From Oscillospiraceae bacterium (GTDB taxonomy: Bacteria > Bacillota > Clostridia > Oscillospirales > Ruminococcaceae): 64,000 bases of DNA. Position numbers and translations under genes: made by a program. Position 1 is the stretch's first letter. Every line of letters starts with the position of its first letter. Under the pieces are notes generated by a model, which worked only from the letters and a program-made list of their open reading frames with translations, had not been told where the DNA came from and ran no database searches. The DNA is taken from assembly GCA_015067175.1 (NCBI GenBank), contig SVMX01000002.1, forward strand, positions 1 through 64,000, in the 5' to 3' direction. This document shows, piece by piece, positions 54,661 to 63,598 of this stretch.

Positions 54661-55455
54661 TTACTGGAATGCGTAAACGTCAGCAAGGTCATACTTCTCG
54701 GCAAGCGCCTTCAGTGTACCGTCCTGAACGAGCTCGTCAATAGCCTTGTTGATCTTCTCAAGAAGAACTGTATCCTCAAGACGGATACCGATAGCGTACT
54801 CCTCGGGAGTAAGCTCAACGCTGTCAACGATCATAAGGTCAGCATAATCTGTGCCCTCGCCTACGGAAGCCTTAGCCATAACGTAGTCGATAACGCCGAT
54901 CTCGGTAGTGCCTGCCTTGATCTCAAGCAAAACGTCCTTTTGCGCTGCACAACCGATAAAATCGTTTGTCTTGAGTGTATCATTTGTTTCGATAGCAGTC
55001 TGACCTGCGGAGCCTGTTTCAGCCGCGATTGTAACGCCTGTCATGAAAGCGAGGTCAGCGTACTTCTGAGCATTGTCTGCCTTTATAACAACGACCTGCT
55101 TGTTTCTGATGTAGGGTGTGGAGAAATTGATCTGATCCTTGAACTCGTCCTTAACTGTCATACCGTTCCAGATAACGTCGATAGTCTTGGACTTCAGCTC
55201 TGTGATCTTCTGGTTCCAGTCGATCTCTTGGAACTTAGGCTCAACGCCAAGCTTCTCGCAAACAGCCTTTGTGAACTCTGTTTCAAAGCCTGTCAGCTCA
55301 CCGTTTTCATCATAGTAGTTCATCGGCTCGAACAGGGTGATACCAACTGTAAGTGTGCCCTTGTCCTCGATGTACTCCCAGTCCTTCTTCGCGGAGCAGC
55401 CGCTGATACCCAGCGCTACAACCGCACTCATCAATAATGCTGCGATCTTTTTCAT
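54661..55455 (-). CDS. Amino-acid-binding lipoprotein of the ABC importer
   Basis: A 264-residue family 3 solute-binding protein. The signal sequence MKKIAALLMSAVVALGISGC ends in a lipobox (GISGC), so it is lipid-anchored outside the membrane. The binding domain shows GTLTVGITLFEPMNYYDENG, GFETEFTKAVCEKLGV and DVIWNGMTV. The ATG at 55455 fits the lipoprotein signal and an AAGGAAGG site. Polar amino acid or cystine specificity cannot be separated from sequence alone. Confidence 0.93.
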   Translation of the reverse strand: MKKIAALLMSAVVALGISGCSAKKDWEYIEDKGTLTVGITLFEPMNYYDENGELTGFETEFTKAVCEKLGVEPKFQEIDWNQKITELKSKTIDVIWNGMTVKDEFKDQINFSTPYIRNKQVVVIKADNAQKYADLAFMTGVTIAAETGSAGQTAIETNDTLKTNDFIGCAAQKDVLLEIKAGTTEIGVIDYVMAKASVGEGTDYADLMIVDSVELTPEEYAIGIRLEDTVLLEKINKAIDELVQDGTLKALAEKYDLADVYAFQ

Positions 55456-55551
55456 TTTTGTTCTACCTTCCTTTTGTCTTTTTTGTCTTTGATACCATGT
55501 CACCATGATACCGTATTAAAGCGAACAGCCAATAATATGCCATTCTTCATT

Positions 55552-55580
55552 ATCTTACCACAAAAAACACAGCTTGTCAA
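55552..55580 (-). promoter_or_regulatory. Promoter of the amino-acid ABC operon
   Basis: Minus strand TTGACA (55575-55580), 17-nt spacer, TAAGAT (55552-55557), giving a leader of about 90 nt. Confidence 0.8.
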
Positions 55581-55619
55581 CATCAAACATCAAAAAAATC
55601 ACTTTACGGCACTTATGCA

Positions 55620-55625
55620 TATAAT
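55620..55625 (+). promoter_or_regulatory. Possible -10 element of feoAB
   Basis: TATAAT about 35 nt upstream of feoA; the -35 region is weak, which would suit an activated or iron-regulated promoter, but I cannot show a Fur site. Confidence 0.4.
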
Positions 55626-55659
55626 AGGGTAAAAACTATGGCATACAGAGGTGGAATTT

Positions 55660-55902
55660 ATGAACACAAAGCTTACGCTTAATGATATAAAGGTCGGAGA
55701 AAGCGCCGTCGTTGACAGGCTTCTGACGCACGGAGATATGCGCAGACGGCTGCTTGACATAGGACTTACGGAGGGCGCCGAGGTGGAATGTATCGGAACA
55801 AGCCCCGCGGGCGACCCTGCCGCCTATCTCATATGCGGCGCAGTGATAGCGATACGCAGCGAGGACAGCCGCGACATAATCGTAAGGAGGAAAAACACAT
55901 AA
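55660..55902 (+). CDS. feoA: Ferrous iron transport protein A
   Basis: An 80-residue SH3-like protein (LNDIKVGESAVVDRLLTHGD, RRRLLDIGLTEGAEVECIG, IAIRSEDSRDIIV) that assists FeoB. The ATG at 55660 lies 5 nt after GAGGTGG. Its stop codon overlaps the feoB start (TAATG). Confidence 0.93.
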   Translation: MNTKLTLNDIKVGESAVVDRLLTHGDMRRRLLDIGLTEGAEVECIGTSPAGDPAAYLICGAVIAIRSEDSRDIIVRRKNT

Positions 55903-58031
55903 TGGGACTTACATCAAACTCAACAGGCTTTTCTGCGGCAAGCAGCATTTCAGTGGCTAAGCGCTCGTCCGATGACAGGATAATAGCGATAGCAGGCAAC
56001 CCTAATGTAGGCAAAAGCACGCTTTTCAACGCCCTCACGGGAATGAAGCAGCACACGGGCAACTGGGCAGGAAAGACCGTAGCAACAGCACAGGGGCGTT
56101 TTTCAACTAACGAACACAGCTATGTGTTGGTCGATATTCCGGGAACATATTCCCTTATCCCTCATTCAGCTGAGGAGGAGGTCGCACGCAGCTTTATCTG
56201 CTTAAGCAATCCCGACGCGGTTGTAGTTGTATGCGATGCTTCCTGCCTTGAGCGCGGAATGAATCTGGTGCTGCAAGTGACTGAGATATGCCCGCGCACG
56301 ATAATCTGTGTTAATCTGATGGACGAAGCGGAACGCAGAGGCATACATATCGACCTCGCTCTGCTATCAAAACGCGCGGGAGTTCCCGTATGCGGCACGT
56401 CCGCGCGCAGCAAAAAAACGCTCAGCGCGCTTACAGAACTGCTTGACAACGCTGACAGCAGCGCTTTCCGACCGAATGAAATACGCTATCCCGCCGCAGT
56501 TGAAGCGGCGTGCGCAGTTATAGAAAAACAGCTTCGCCGCACGCTTGGCAAGGATATCAACGCAAGGTTTCTCGCGCTGCGGCTGCTAGAAGGAGATTCC
56601 GAGCTTGCGGTAAAAACAGCTCAGCAGCGCGGTTTTGCCGAGCTTCCCGAAGATATAGCACAGGCAGTTGAGCACGGTCTGCAAATCCTTGCCGCTGCCG
56701 ATATAACGCGCGACCGTCTGCGCGACCTTATCGTATCTGCTATCACGCAGACCGCTGAAGATATCTGCCGCGGTGCAGTTGAATACTCCGACCCTCACAG
56801 CAGAGAGGCCGACCGCCGCGCCGACCGTATCCTAACAAGCAAGCGCTTCGGCTACCCGATAATGATACTTCTGCTGCTCGCAGTATTCTGGATAACCGTC
56901 AGCGGTGCGAATTATCCCTCAAAGCTACTTTCCGATGCGCTGTTTGCACTTGGCGACAGACTGACCGAGCTGCTTTGCGCATGTAATGCACCTGATTGGC
57001 TTGTCGGCGTCCTAATTGATGGGGCGTACAAGGTGCTCGCGTGGGTCGTATCGGTAATGCTGCCGCCGATGGCGATATTTTTTCCACTGTTTACTCTGCT
57101 GGAGGATTCGGGCTACCTGCCGAGGATAGCCTACAATCTCGATAAACCGTTCAAAAAATGCAGCGCCTGCGGCAAACAGGCACTAACTATGGCGATGGGC
57201 TTCGGCTGCAACGCAGCGGGGGTTGTCGGCTGCCGAATCATCGACTCAAAGCGCGAGCGGCTTATCGCAATGCTGACAAACAGCTTCGTTCCGTGTAACG
57301 GAAGATTTCCCATGATGATAGCGCTTATCTCAATATTCTTTACAGGCGCTGTCGGAGGCTTTTTCGGCTCGGCTTTGTCCGCTGTCGCACTCACCGCTGT
57401 CATACTTCTCGGTATCGGCATGACCTTTGCGGTATCGCGGCTGCTTTCAGCTACAATACTTAAAGGAGAGCCGTCCTCGTTCACACTGGAGCTTCCTCCC
57501 TACCGCCGCCCGCAGTTCGGAAAAGTCATCTTGCGCTCAATGCTAGACAGAACGCTGTTCGTTCTGGGAAGAGCCGCCGCTGTCGCAGCTCCCGCAGGCG
57601 CGTTTATTTGGATAACGGCGAATGTAACCATCGGCGATGCAACGCTGTTATCTCACTGCACTGCATTTCTCGACCCGTTCGCTCAGCTCATGGGGCTTGA
57701 CGGAGTGATACTCACAGCGTTCATACTTGGACTTCCTGCAAACGAAACGGTAATCCCCATCATGATAATGACCTATATGGCACAAGGAAGCCTCACAGAG
57801 CTTGACCTCGCAGGAATGCAGGCGCTTTTCACCGAAAACGGCTGGACTTGGGTGACCGCCGCTTGCACTATAATCTTTTCGCTGATGCATTGGCCCTGCT
57901 CAACAACGATACTGACCGTAAAAAAAGAAACAGGCAGCATAAAATGGGCTATCGCGGCGGCTGTTATTCCAACGCTTATAGGAATGGCGATGTGTATCAT
58001 ATTTGCCAATATAGCAAATCTTTTCATATAA
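55902..58031 (+). CDS. feoB: Ferrous iron transporter FeoB
   Basis: A 709-residue Fe2+ transporter. The N-terminal G domain has GNPNVGKSTLFN (G1, about residue 30), DIPGTYSL (G3) and NLMDEAERRG (G4). The membrane part shows the two Gate motifs with GFGCNAAGVVGCRI and LGLPANETVIPIMIMTYM. The start at 55902 is set by AAGGAGG and the overlap with feoA. Iron import supports the Fe-S-rich hydrogenase and oxidoreductase encoded nearby. Confidence 0.96.
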   Translation: MGLTSNSTGFSAASSISVAKRSSDDRIIAIAGNPNVGKSTLFNALTGMKQHTGNWAGKTVATAQGRFSTNEHSYVLVDIPGTYSLIPHSAEEEVARSFICLSNPDAVVVVCDASCLERGMNLVLQVTEICPRTIICVNLMDEAERRGIHIDLALLSKRAGVPVCGTSARSKKTLSALTELLDNADSSAFRPNEIRYPAAVEAACAVIEKQLRRTLGKDINARFLALRLLEGDSELAVKTAQQRGFAELPEDIAQAVEHGLQILAAADITRDRLRDLIVSAITQTAEDICRGAVEYSDPHSREADRRADRILTSKRFGYPIMILLLLAVFWITVSGANYPSKLLSDALFALGDRLTELLCACNAPDWLVGVLIDGAYKVLAWVVSVMLPPMAIFFPLFTLLEDSGYLPRIAYNLDKPFKKCSACGKQALTMAMGFGCNAAGVVGCRIIDSKRERLIAMLTNSFVPCNGRFPMMIALISIFFTGAVGGFFGSALSAVALTAVILLGIGMTFAVSRLLSATILKGEPSSFTLELPPYRRPQFGKVILRSMLDRTLFVLGRAAAVAAPAGAFIWITANVTIGDATLLSHCTAFLDPFAQLMGLDGVILTAFILGLPANETVIPIMIMTYMAQGSLTELDLAGMQALFTENGWTWVTAACTIIFSLMHWPCSTTILTVKKETGSIKWAIAAAVIPTLIGMAMCIIFANIANLFI

Positions 58032-58035
58032 ATCA

Positions 58036-58063
58036 AAAGCCTGAGAATCACATCTCAGGCTTT
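58036..58063. terminator. Bidirectional terminator between feoB and thiT
   Basis: AAAGCCTGAGA and TCTCAGGCTTT, 11-bp stem with a 6-nt loop, between convergent genes, followed by CTTTTCTTATTT. Confidence 0.9.
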
Positions 58064-58069
58064 CTTTTC

Positions 58070-58678
58070 TTATTTGTTCGCTGTTAACAGCTTTCTTGTC
58101 TGCGGTATCTTGAACAGTAGTATAGCTCCAGCAAGAGTAAACACAAGCTCGGGCAGCATATACGCGCCGTTGTAAAGCAGACTATACAGCACCTCGTTAT
58201 CGGTGTAAAATCCCTCCCACAGCTCGCCGAAGCTATGCCATATGATTATTCCGCTGAGGAAATGAATAAAAAATCTCAGCACGATAACACCTGCCGTACC
58301 TGTTACCCAGCCCACAGTGCCTTTTTTGCGCAGAACGCCCGCAAGACCCAGCACCGTAAACGGCAATATGTAGTCAAGCATTATGCAGGCTATCAGCATG
58401 ACGGGAGTAAGTCCCCAGCCGAAAAGTCCGTCAATACAGCCCTGACCGAACTGTATAAGCGCAAACACAAAGGACGCAAAAAGACCGCTCACCACGCCGT
58501 GTCTTACGCTGTAAACGCATATCGGCAGCATCGACAGCAGCGTCACCGAGCCGCCCCACGGAAGATGAAACACTCTTACATAGCTTAATACGGCGGCAAG
58601 CGCCACCATTACCGCGCCCTCAACGAGAGCTGTTATTTTAGCGTGGCTCACGCCCGCCTGTTTTGTAGTTTCTGTCAT
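58070..58678 (-). CDS. thiT: Thiamine-specific ECF transporter subunit ThiT
   Basis: A 202-residue S component of an energy-coupling factor importer, with six membrane segments. ThiT-type elements are LSYVRVFHLPWGGSVTLLSM, the loop YSVRHGVVSGLFASF and the C-terminal half with WHSFGELWEGFYTDN and YNGAYMLPE, which form the thiamine pocket. It needs EcfA, EcfA' and EcfT from elsewhere. The ATG at 58678 follows GGAAAGG. Upstream lie two terminators and a TPP riboswitch, so it should be off when TPP is abundant. Confidence 0.95.
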   Translation of the reverse strand: MTETTKQAGVSHAKITALVEGAVMVALAAVLSYVRVFHLPWGGSVTLLSMLPICVYSVRHGVVSGLFASFVFALIQFGQGCIDGLFGWGLTPVMLIACIMLDYILPFTVLGLAGVLRKKGTVGWVTGTAGVIVLRFFIHFLSGIIIWHSFGELWEGFYTDNEVLYSLLYNGAYMLPELVFTLAGAILLFKIPQTRKLLTANK

Positions 58679-58734
58679 AATTTTTACCTTTCCTTTCGGA
58701 CGTGTTTCCTGTCGGTCATCTGCAAAAACGGCAT

Positions 58735-58775
58735 AAAAATGCCCAAAGACCTGTGATGCCTTACGGTCTTCGGGC
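58735..58775 (-). terminator. Second terminator in the thiT leader
   Basis: GCCCGAAGACC and GGTCTTTGGGC form an 11-bp stem (one G-U pair) with a 13-nt loop, followed by ATTTTTA, about 60 nt before thiT. It lies downstream of the first terminator. Confidence 0.75.
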
Positions 58776-58799
58776 TGAAAGCTATACGTTTTCGTCGGT

Positions 58800-58832
58800 A
58801 AAAAATGCGTGCCGACGGATATCAGCACGCAC
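58800..58832 (-). terminator. First terminator of the TPP riboswitch expression platform
   Basis: GTGCGTGC and GCACGCAT enclose a 12-nt loop and are followed by TTTTTA. Position 25 nt after the aptamer fits a transcription-terminating expression platform. Confidence 0.85.
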
Positions 58833-58854
58833 CCAAATGTCTAAATCAAAGAAC

Positions 58855-58937
58855 ATTCTTTCCTACGTCGGCATTATCCGAATCAGGTATATGGGTCTGT
58901 ATCTCAGCCGATACACTCTCAGCCCCGCTGTCGAAGC
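58855..58937 (-). ncRNA. TPP (thiamine pyrophosphate) riboswitch aptamer
   Basis: On the minus strand the conserved THI-box elements occur in order: GGGG, CUGAGA, ACCC, ACCUGAU, GGAUAAUGCC and CGUAGGAAAG. Together they form the TPP aptamer. It is transcribed from the strong promoter just upstream and precedes two terminators and thiT, a thiamine importer. Confidence 0.96.
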
Positions 58938-58957
58938 TCCCCTTTCAGTCCATTGAC

Positions 58958-58986
58958 AGTATACTACATAAATCCCAAGTTGTCAA
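58958..58986 (-). promoter_or_regulatory. Promoter of the TPP riboswitch/thiT transcript
   Basis: Minus strand TTGACA (58981-58986), 17-nt spacer, TATACT (58958-58963), starting RNA about 20 nt before the aptamer. Confidence 0.92.
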
Positions 58987-58990
58987 GACC

Positions 58991-61066
58991 TCAAATCAAA
59001 ATTTCCGTTTCTGCAGGAGCAGCGCCCATAAGGCTGACGCTAAGCTTATCGGGCTGCGATACGCCCGCATACAGCGTAAATCTGCTTCCCGAAACGCTTC
59101 TCGCTCCGTTTTTGTCTACAGTTTCAAAAGCGCTCTTTGGCACAGCTATCTCTATATCCGCTCTTTCTCCGCTGCCGAGGTAAATGCGCTTAAAGCCGCA
59201 CAGGCTCACATTCGGCACATCATCTTCGCCATAGCCCTTGATGTAGAGCTGCACAACGTCCTCGCTCGCCGCACCGTCGTTTCTGACAGATATCTTGGCA
59301 GTATTTCCGATGTAGCTTACGCTTTCGCAGACAAATTTTCCGTAGCTTAGTCCATATCCAAACGGATACAGCACATTTTCACTGTCGCAATATCGATATG
59401 TCCTGCCTTTCATGGAATAGTCACTGAAATCGGGCAACTTGTCGCTGTCCTTGTAGAATGTCACGGGAAGCTTTCCCGAGGGCGACACCTCGCCGAAGAG
59501 CAGCTTTGCAAGCGCTGTGCCGCCGCACTGTCCAGAATACCACATCTGAAGCAGCGCGTCGCAGTCTGTTTCGATATTGACCGAGCTTCCCGAAGCAAGC
59601 ACCGCCACGATCGGCTTACCCGTTTCTTTAAGCCTTTGCAGCAGTATACGCTGACTTTCGGGGAGATAAAGGTCAGGCTTGTCGCCCGAAGCGTAGGAGT
59701 TGCCTGTGTCGCCCTCCTCGCCCTCCAAAGAAGCGTCAAGACCCACGCACGCGATAACTATATCTGCATTTTCAGCGGCGGCTACTGCTTCCGAGTAACG
59801 GTCGCCTGCCTGCGCAAGTCCCTCTGTGCGGTCGCTGTAGAGGTGACAGCCCTCGGCAAAGATAACGCGTCCCTTGAAGCTGTCCTGTATTCCCTCCAAA
59901 AACGTCACATAGCGGTCGGGCGTGCCGTTGTAGTTTCCAACCAACACAGCGCGGCTTGCAGCGTTGGGCCCTACGACCGCAAGGGTAAGCTCCTGCGAAT
60001 TTTTAAGAGGAAGTATGCCGTTATTTTTCAGCAGCACAGCCGATTTCAGCGCAGCCTCAAGCGCAAGCGCCTTATGCTCCTTGCAGGCTATCACTGAGAA
60101 CGGAATATCATCGTATTCCGTCTTATCGAGCTGTCCCAGACGTATTCTTGTGCGCAGCGCGCGAACACAGGCGCTGCGGATATCCTCATCTGTAACAAGT
60201 CCCTTTTCAAGCGCCGACAGCAGCTTTACATAAGTACTGCCGCAGTTAATATCACAGCCCGCTTTCAGCGCAAGCGCAGCCGATTCCTCTGCGGTCTCGG
60301 TGACATGATGATGCAGATGAAAATCCTGTATAGCCCAGCAATCGGACACAAAATAACCGTCAAAGCCCCATTCGCGAAGCTTTCCCATCAAAAACTCGCT
60401 TGCACAAGCAGGCTCGCCGTTGACGCGGTTATATGCACCCATAACGCCCTCGACTTTAGCCTCCTCAACGAGCGCTTTGAATGCAGGGAGATAGGTCTCC
60501 TCCATATCCTTTTTTGATACACGCGCGTCAAACTCATGACGGCTCTCCTCAGGGCCGCTGTGAACGGCAAAATGCTTTGCACACGCGGCGGTACGCAGGT
60601 ATTCGCTCTCGCCTTGAAGTCCTTTTACAAACGCAACTCCAAGCCGCGACGTGAGAAACGGACATTCACCGTAGGTTTCATGTCCCCTGCCCCAGCGCGG
60701 GTCACGGAATATATTTATATTCGGCGACCAAAGGGTAAGTCCCTTATAAATATCACAGTCGCCGTGCTTTTGCGCCGCGTTATATTTCGCTCTCGCTTCT
60801 ACAGAGATAGCCTCTGCAATGCGCTGCACAAGCTGCGTATCAAACGCAGCCGCAAGACCTATAGCCTGCGTAAAGACGGTCGCAGTTCCCGCTCTTGCAA
60901 CACCATGCAGGCCCTCATTCCACCAGTTGTATGCAGGAAGCCCTGCGGAGGGTATAGCAGGCGCGTCATATCTGAGCTGCTCTGCCTGCTGCTCGGTCGT
61001 AAGCGTATCGCAAAGCGCCTCTGCGCGCTGCTGCGGAGAAAGCGAAGTATCAAGGTATTTTTCCAT
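58991..61066 (-). CDS. Glycoside hydrolase family 3 beta-glucosidase/xylosidase
   Basis: A 691-residue GH3 enzyme without a signal peptide, so likely intracellular. The TIM-barrel domain has NWWNEGLHGVARAG, SPNINIFRDPRWGRGHETYGE, KHFAVHSGPEESRH and the nucleophile Asp242 in FDGYFVSDCW. The second domain (LKNNGILPLK, VGPNAA) and a C-terminal fibronectin-like domain (YPFGYGLSYGKF) complete the family plan. It hydrolyses short beta-linked sugars such as cellodextrins or xylo-oligosaccharides; WNEGLHG favours the xylosidase/arabinosidase branch, but specificity is not settled. Confidence 0.93.
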   Translation of the reverse strand: MEKYLDTSLSPQQRAEALCDTLTTEQQAEQLRYDAPAIPSAGLPAYNWWNEGLHGVARAGTATVFTQAIGLAAAFDTQLVQRIAEAISVEARAKYNAAQKHGDCDIYKGLTLWSPNINIFRDPRWGRGHETYGECPFLTSRLGVAFVKGLQGESEYLRTAACAKHFAVHSGPEESRHEFDARVSKKDMEETYLPAFKALVEEAKVEGVMGAYNRVNGEPACASEFLMGKLREWGFDGYFVSDCWAIQDFHLHHHVTETAEESAALALKAGCDINCGSTYVKLLSALEKGLVTDEDIRSACVRALRTRIRLGQLDKTEYDDIPFSVIACKEHKALALEAALKSAVLLKNNGILPLKNSQELTLAVVGPNAASRAVLVGNYNGTPDRYVTFLEGIQDSFKGRVIFAEGCHLYSDRTEGLAQAGDRYSEAVAAAENADIVIACVGLDASLEGEEGDTGNSYASGDKPDLYLPESQRILLQRLKETGKPIVAVLASGSSVNIETDCDALLQMWYSGQCGGTALAKLLFGEVSPSGKLPVTFYKDSDKLPDFSDYSMKGRTYRYCDSENVLYPFGYGLSYGKFVCESVSYIGNTAKISVRNDGAASEDVVQLYIKGYGEDDVPNVSLCGFKRIYLGSGERADIEIAVPKSAFETVDKNGARSVSGSRFTLYAGVSQPDKLSVSLMGAAPAETEILI

Positions 61067-61096
61067 AATGTGCCCCCAAAATCGGTTATTACGATA

Positions 61097-61125
61097 ATTT
61101 TAGCACAAAACTCACGCAAAAACAA
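61097..61125 (-). promoter_or_regulatory. Candidate promoter of the GH3 gene
   Basis: Minus strand TTGTTT (61120-61125), 17-nt spacer, TAAAAT (61097-61102), directly after the gdhA terminator. Confidence 0.5.
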
Positions 61126-61151
61126 GAGGGCGGAGATATTTCTCCGCCCTC
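61126..61151 (-). terminator. Terminator of gdhA
   Basis: GAGGGCGGAGA and TCTCCGCCCTC, 11-bp stem with a 4-nt loop; the minus strand continues TTGTTTTTG. Confidence 0.88.
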
Positions 61152-61176
61152 AATATATCAATATTCAGTACCTTGA

Positions 61177-62529
61177 TTATACACAGCCCTGAGCCTTCAT
61201 AGCCTCAGCAACCTTGATAAAGCCTGCGATGTTAGCGCCTGCAACGAGGTCATCGCCAAGGCCATACTTGTTAGCAGCCTCAACGGAAGCCTTGAAGATG
61301 TTCTTCATGATCATCTTGAGCCTCTCATCAACCTCTTCTGCTGTCCAGCTGTAACGCATGGAGTTCTGGCTCATCTCAAGACCGGAAACAGCAACGCCGC
61401 CTGCATTTACTGCCTTGGAGGGAGCAACGATAACGCCCTTGCTCTTCAGATATGCAACAGCCTCGTTTGTTGTAGGCATATTGGATACCTCAACATAGTA
61501 CTTAACACCGTTAGCAACGATCTTCTCAGCCTCTGCCATGCCAACCTCGTTCTGGGTAGCGCAGGGCATAATGATGTCAGCCTTAACGCCCCAGGGCTTC
61601 TCGCCTGCATGGAACTCAACGCCGAACTTGTCAGCGTAATCCTGAACTCTGTTGCGGCAGGAATCACGCATCTCAAGCATATAGTTGATCTTTTCCTCTG
61701 TGCAAACGCCATCGGGATCATATACATAGCCATCGGGACCGGAAAGTGTAACTACCTTACCGCCAAGCTCTGTAACCTTCTTAACTGTACCCCAAGCAAC
61801 GTTGCCGAAGCCGGAGACTGCAAAGGTCTTGCCCTTGATGGAATCACCGAAGTGCTCGAGCATATTGGTGGTGTAGTAAACTGCGCCATAGCCTGTAGCC
61901 TCGGGACGGATAAGAGAGCCGCCGTATGTGATACCCTTACCTGTGAGCACGCCTGTGAACTCGTTTCTCAGTCTCTTGTACTGACCGAACATATAGCCGA
62001 TCTCACGAGCACCTACACCGAGGTCGCCTGCGGGAACGTCGAGGTTAGGACCGATGTGTCTGGAAAGCTCTGTCATGAAGCTCTGGCAGAAACGCATAAC
62101 CTCTGCGTCGGACTTGCCCTGAGGATCAAAGTCAGCGCCGCCCTTGCCGCCGCCCATAGGCAGAGATGTAAGGGAGTTCTTGAAGGTCTGCTCGAAGCCG
62201 AGGAACTTGATGATACCGCTGTATACATTGGGAGCAAATCTGATACCGCCCTTGTAAGGACCGATAGCAGAGTTGAACTGTACACGGAAGCCGCGGTTTA
62301 CGTGGTGCTTACCGTTGTCATCAACCCAGGGAACGCGGAAGAATATCTGTCTTTCAGGCTCTACGATGCGCTCGAGAACGCCTGCCTCTACGAGGTCGGG
62401 ACGCTGCTCAACTACGGGCTCGATGCTCTCGAGAACCTCTGTTACTGTCTGAATAAACTCAGGCTCGCCTGCGTTTCTCTTTTCAACTCTGGCGAGTAAA
62501 TCGATAAGGTACTGATTTTTTAATGCCAT
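61177..62529 (-). CDS. gdhA: NADP-type glutamate dehydrogenase
   Basis: A 450-residue hexameric glutamate dehydrogenase, the main ammonia-assimilating enzyme of many gut anaerobes. The family signature with the catalytic Lys is in LPMGGGKGGADFDPQG (about residue 112-127). DVPAGDLGVGAREIGYMFG and the nucleotide-binding FAVSGFGNVAWG (about 236-247) follow. Size and the FRVPWVDDNGKHHVNRGFRV start fit the NADP(H) group. The ATG at 62529 lies 9 nt after AGGAGG. Own promoter and terminator. Confidence 0.96.
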   Translation of the reverse strand: MALKNQYLIDLLARVEKRNAGEPEFIQTVTEVLESIEPVVEQRPDLVEAGVLERIVEPERQIFFRVPWVDDNGKHHVNRGFRVQFNSAIGPYKGGIRFAPNVYSGIIKFLGFEQTFKNSLTSLPMGGGKGGADFDPQGKSDAEVMRFCQSFMTELSRHIGPNLDVPAGDLGVGAREIGYMFGQYKRLRNEFTGVLTGKGITYGGSLIRPEATGYGAVYYTTNMLEHFGDSIKGKTFAVSGFGNVAWGTVKKVTELGGKVVTLSGPDGYVYDPDGVCTEEKINYMLEMRDSCRNRVQDYADKFGVEFHAGEKPWGVKADIIMPCATQNEVGMAEAEKIVANGVKYYVEVSNMPTTNEAVAYLKSKGVIVAPSKAVNAGGVAVSGLEMSQNSMRYSWTAEEVDERLKMIMKNIFKASVEAANKYGLGDDLVAGANIAGFIKVAEAMKAQGCV

Positions 62530-62596
62530 TGGTAAATTCCTCCTAAAAAAGTCTGCGTCATACAGCAACGCCAAAACGTTCTGTGTGACCTTTTTC

Positions 62597-62625
62597 ATTA
62601 TACAACAATACTATGCATTTTGCAA
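62597..62625 (-). promoter_or_regulatory. Promoter of gdhA
   Basis: Minus strand TTGCAA (62620-62625), 17-nt spacer, TATAAT (62597-62602), leader of about 60 nt. Confidence 0.85.
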
Positions 62626-62767
62626 GTTTTTTTTAGCGATTTTTCATAAAATTTCCGCATTTTGTTGAGTGTGCACATTTTAATTCAACCACAAGCCAAC
62701 ATTTTGCTGCACTTTATATATTTTTATGAAACAGAGCGCAGTCCGCACTTTCATTTTCATATAAAAA

Positions 62768-62796
62768 TCCCGCTCTGTCGCAAAGACAAAGCGGGA
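62768..62796 (-). terminator. Terminator of the amidohydrolase gene
   Basis: TCCCGC...TGTC pairs with GACA...GCGGGA around a 5-nt loop, with TTTTTA after it on the minus strand. Bases 62626-62767 contain nothing I can name. Confidence 0.8.
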
Positions 62797-62809
62797 ATTA
62801 CTGCAAGCA

Positions 62810-63598
62810 TTAAATTTCACCTAGCAGTGTTAATGCATTTTTGTAAAGGATAAGCTCGCGCTCCTCGTCAGTAAGCGGTATTGCCGCAAAACGCTGAAGT
62901 TCTTCCTCTGCCGTCCACATGGGATAATCCGTGCCGAACATGACCTTGTCCGCGCCGAAGCAGTGTATAAGCTCCGCCGCCCTCTCGGGCGTCATATCGT
63001 ACAGCGAGCTTGACAGATCGACATATATCCTGCCGTCGTTGAAAAGCTCCTGTGCCTCGTCCCACTGCGACCAGCCTGCAAAATGCGCACCGATCACTTT
63101 CATTTTCGGGAACATATCCACAGCGCGGCGAAGTCTTTTGGGACCCGAAAAATCATATCGGTAATCACCGACATGGAAAAGTATCGGCAGTCCATGCTTC
63201 TCAGCCTGTTCATAGATAGGAAAGACCTTTTCATCATCAATCTGAAACTGCTGAAAATCGGGGTGCAGCTTTATTCCCTTTAATCCAAGCGAAACGATAC
63301 GCTCGGTCTCGCCCGCAATATCCTCATAATCGGGGTGGAGCGCCCCAAAGCCGATAAGCCTGTCGGGATATAGCTTAACACACTCCGCAATAAAGTTGTT
63401 TATGCTCTCTACCTGATGCGGAACAGTTGCCACTGACTGAACTATACAGCGGTCAACACCCGCCTCATCACTTAGTCGTAACAGCGTGGATAGTGTTCCA
63501 TCGTTCTCCATGGTGAGGTTGTAAAACTCACCGATACCAATTGCCGCTTTTTCAGCGATCTTTTCAGGGAAAATATGTGCGTGTGCGTCGATTATCAT
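62810..63598 (-). CDS. Amidohydrolase-superfamily metal-dependent hydrolase
   Basis: A 262-residue TIM-barrel enzyme of the amidohydrolase_2 (ACMSD-like) type. Metal ligands are visible in MIIDAHAHIFPEKIA (DAHAH), a His in LPILFHVGDYRY, another in IGAHFAGW, and the catalytic Asp in MFGTDYPMW. Relatives are decarboxylases or hydrolases of diverse small acids, so the substrate stays open. A single gene with its own terminator. Confidence 0.88.
   Translation of the reverse strand: MIIDAHAHIFPEKIAEKAAIGIGEFYNLTMENDGTLSTLLRLSDEAGVDRCIVQSVATVPHQVESINNFIAECVKLYPDRLIGFGALHPDYEDIAGETERIVSLGLKGIKLHPDFQQFQIDDEKVFPIYEQAEKHGLPILFHVGDYRYDFSGPKRLRRAVDMFPKMKVIGAHFAGWSQWDEAQELFNDGRIYVDLSSSLYDMTPERAAELIHCFGADKVMFGTDYPMWTAEEELQRFAAIPLTDEERELILYKNALTLLGEI

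Noticed and set aside
58679-58828. A longer N-terminal extension of ThiT
   Set aside because: The extra 50 codons read through the terminator hairpin of the riboswitch leader and are not ThiT-like; the ATG at 58678 has a good ribosome-binding site.
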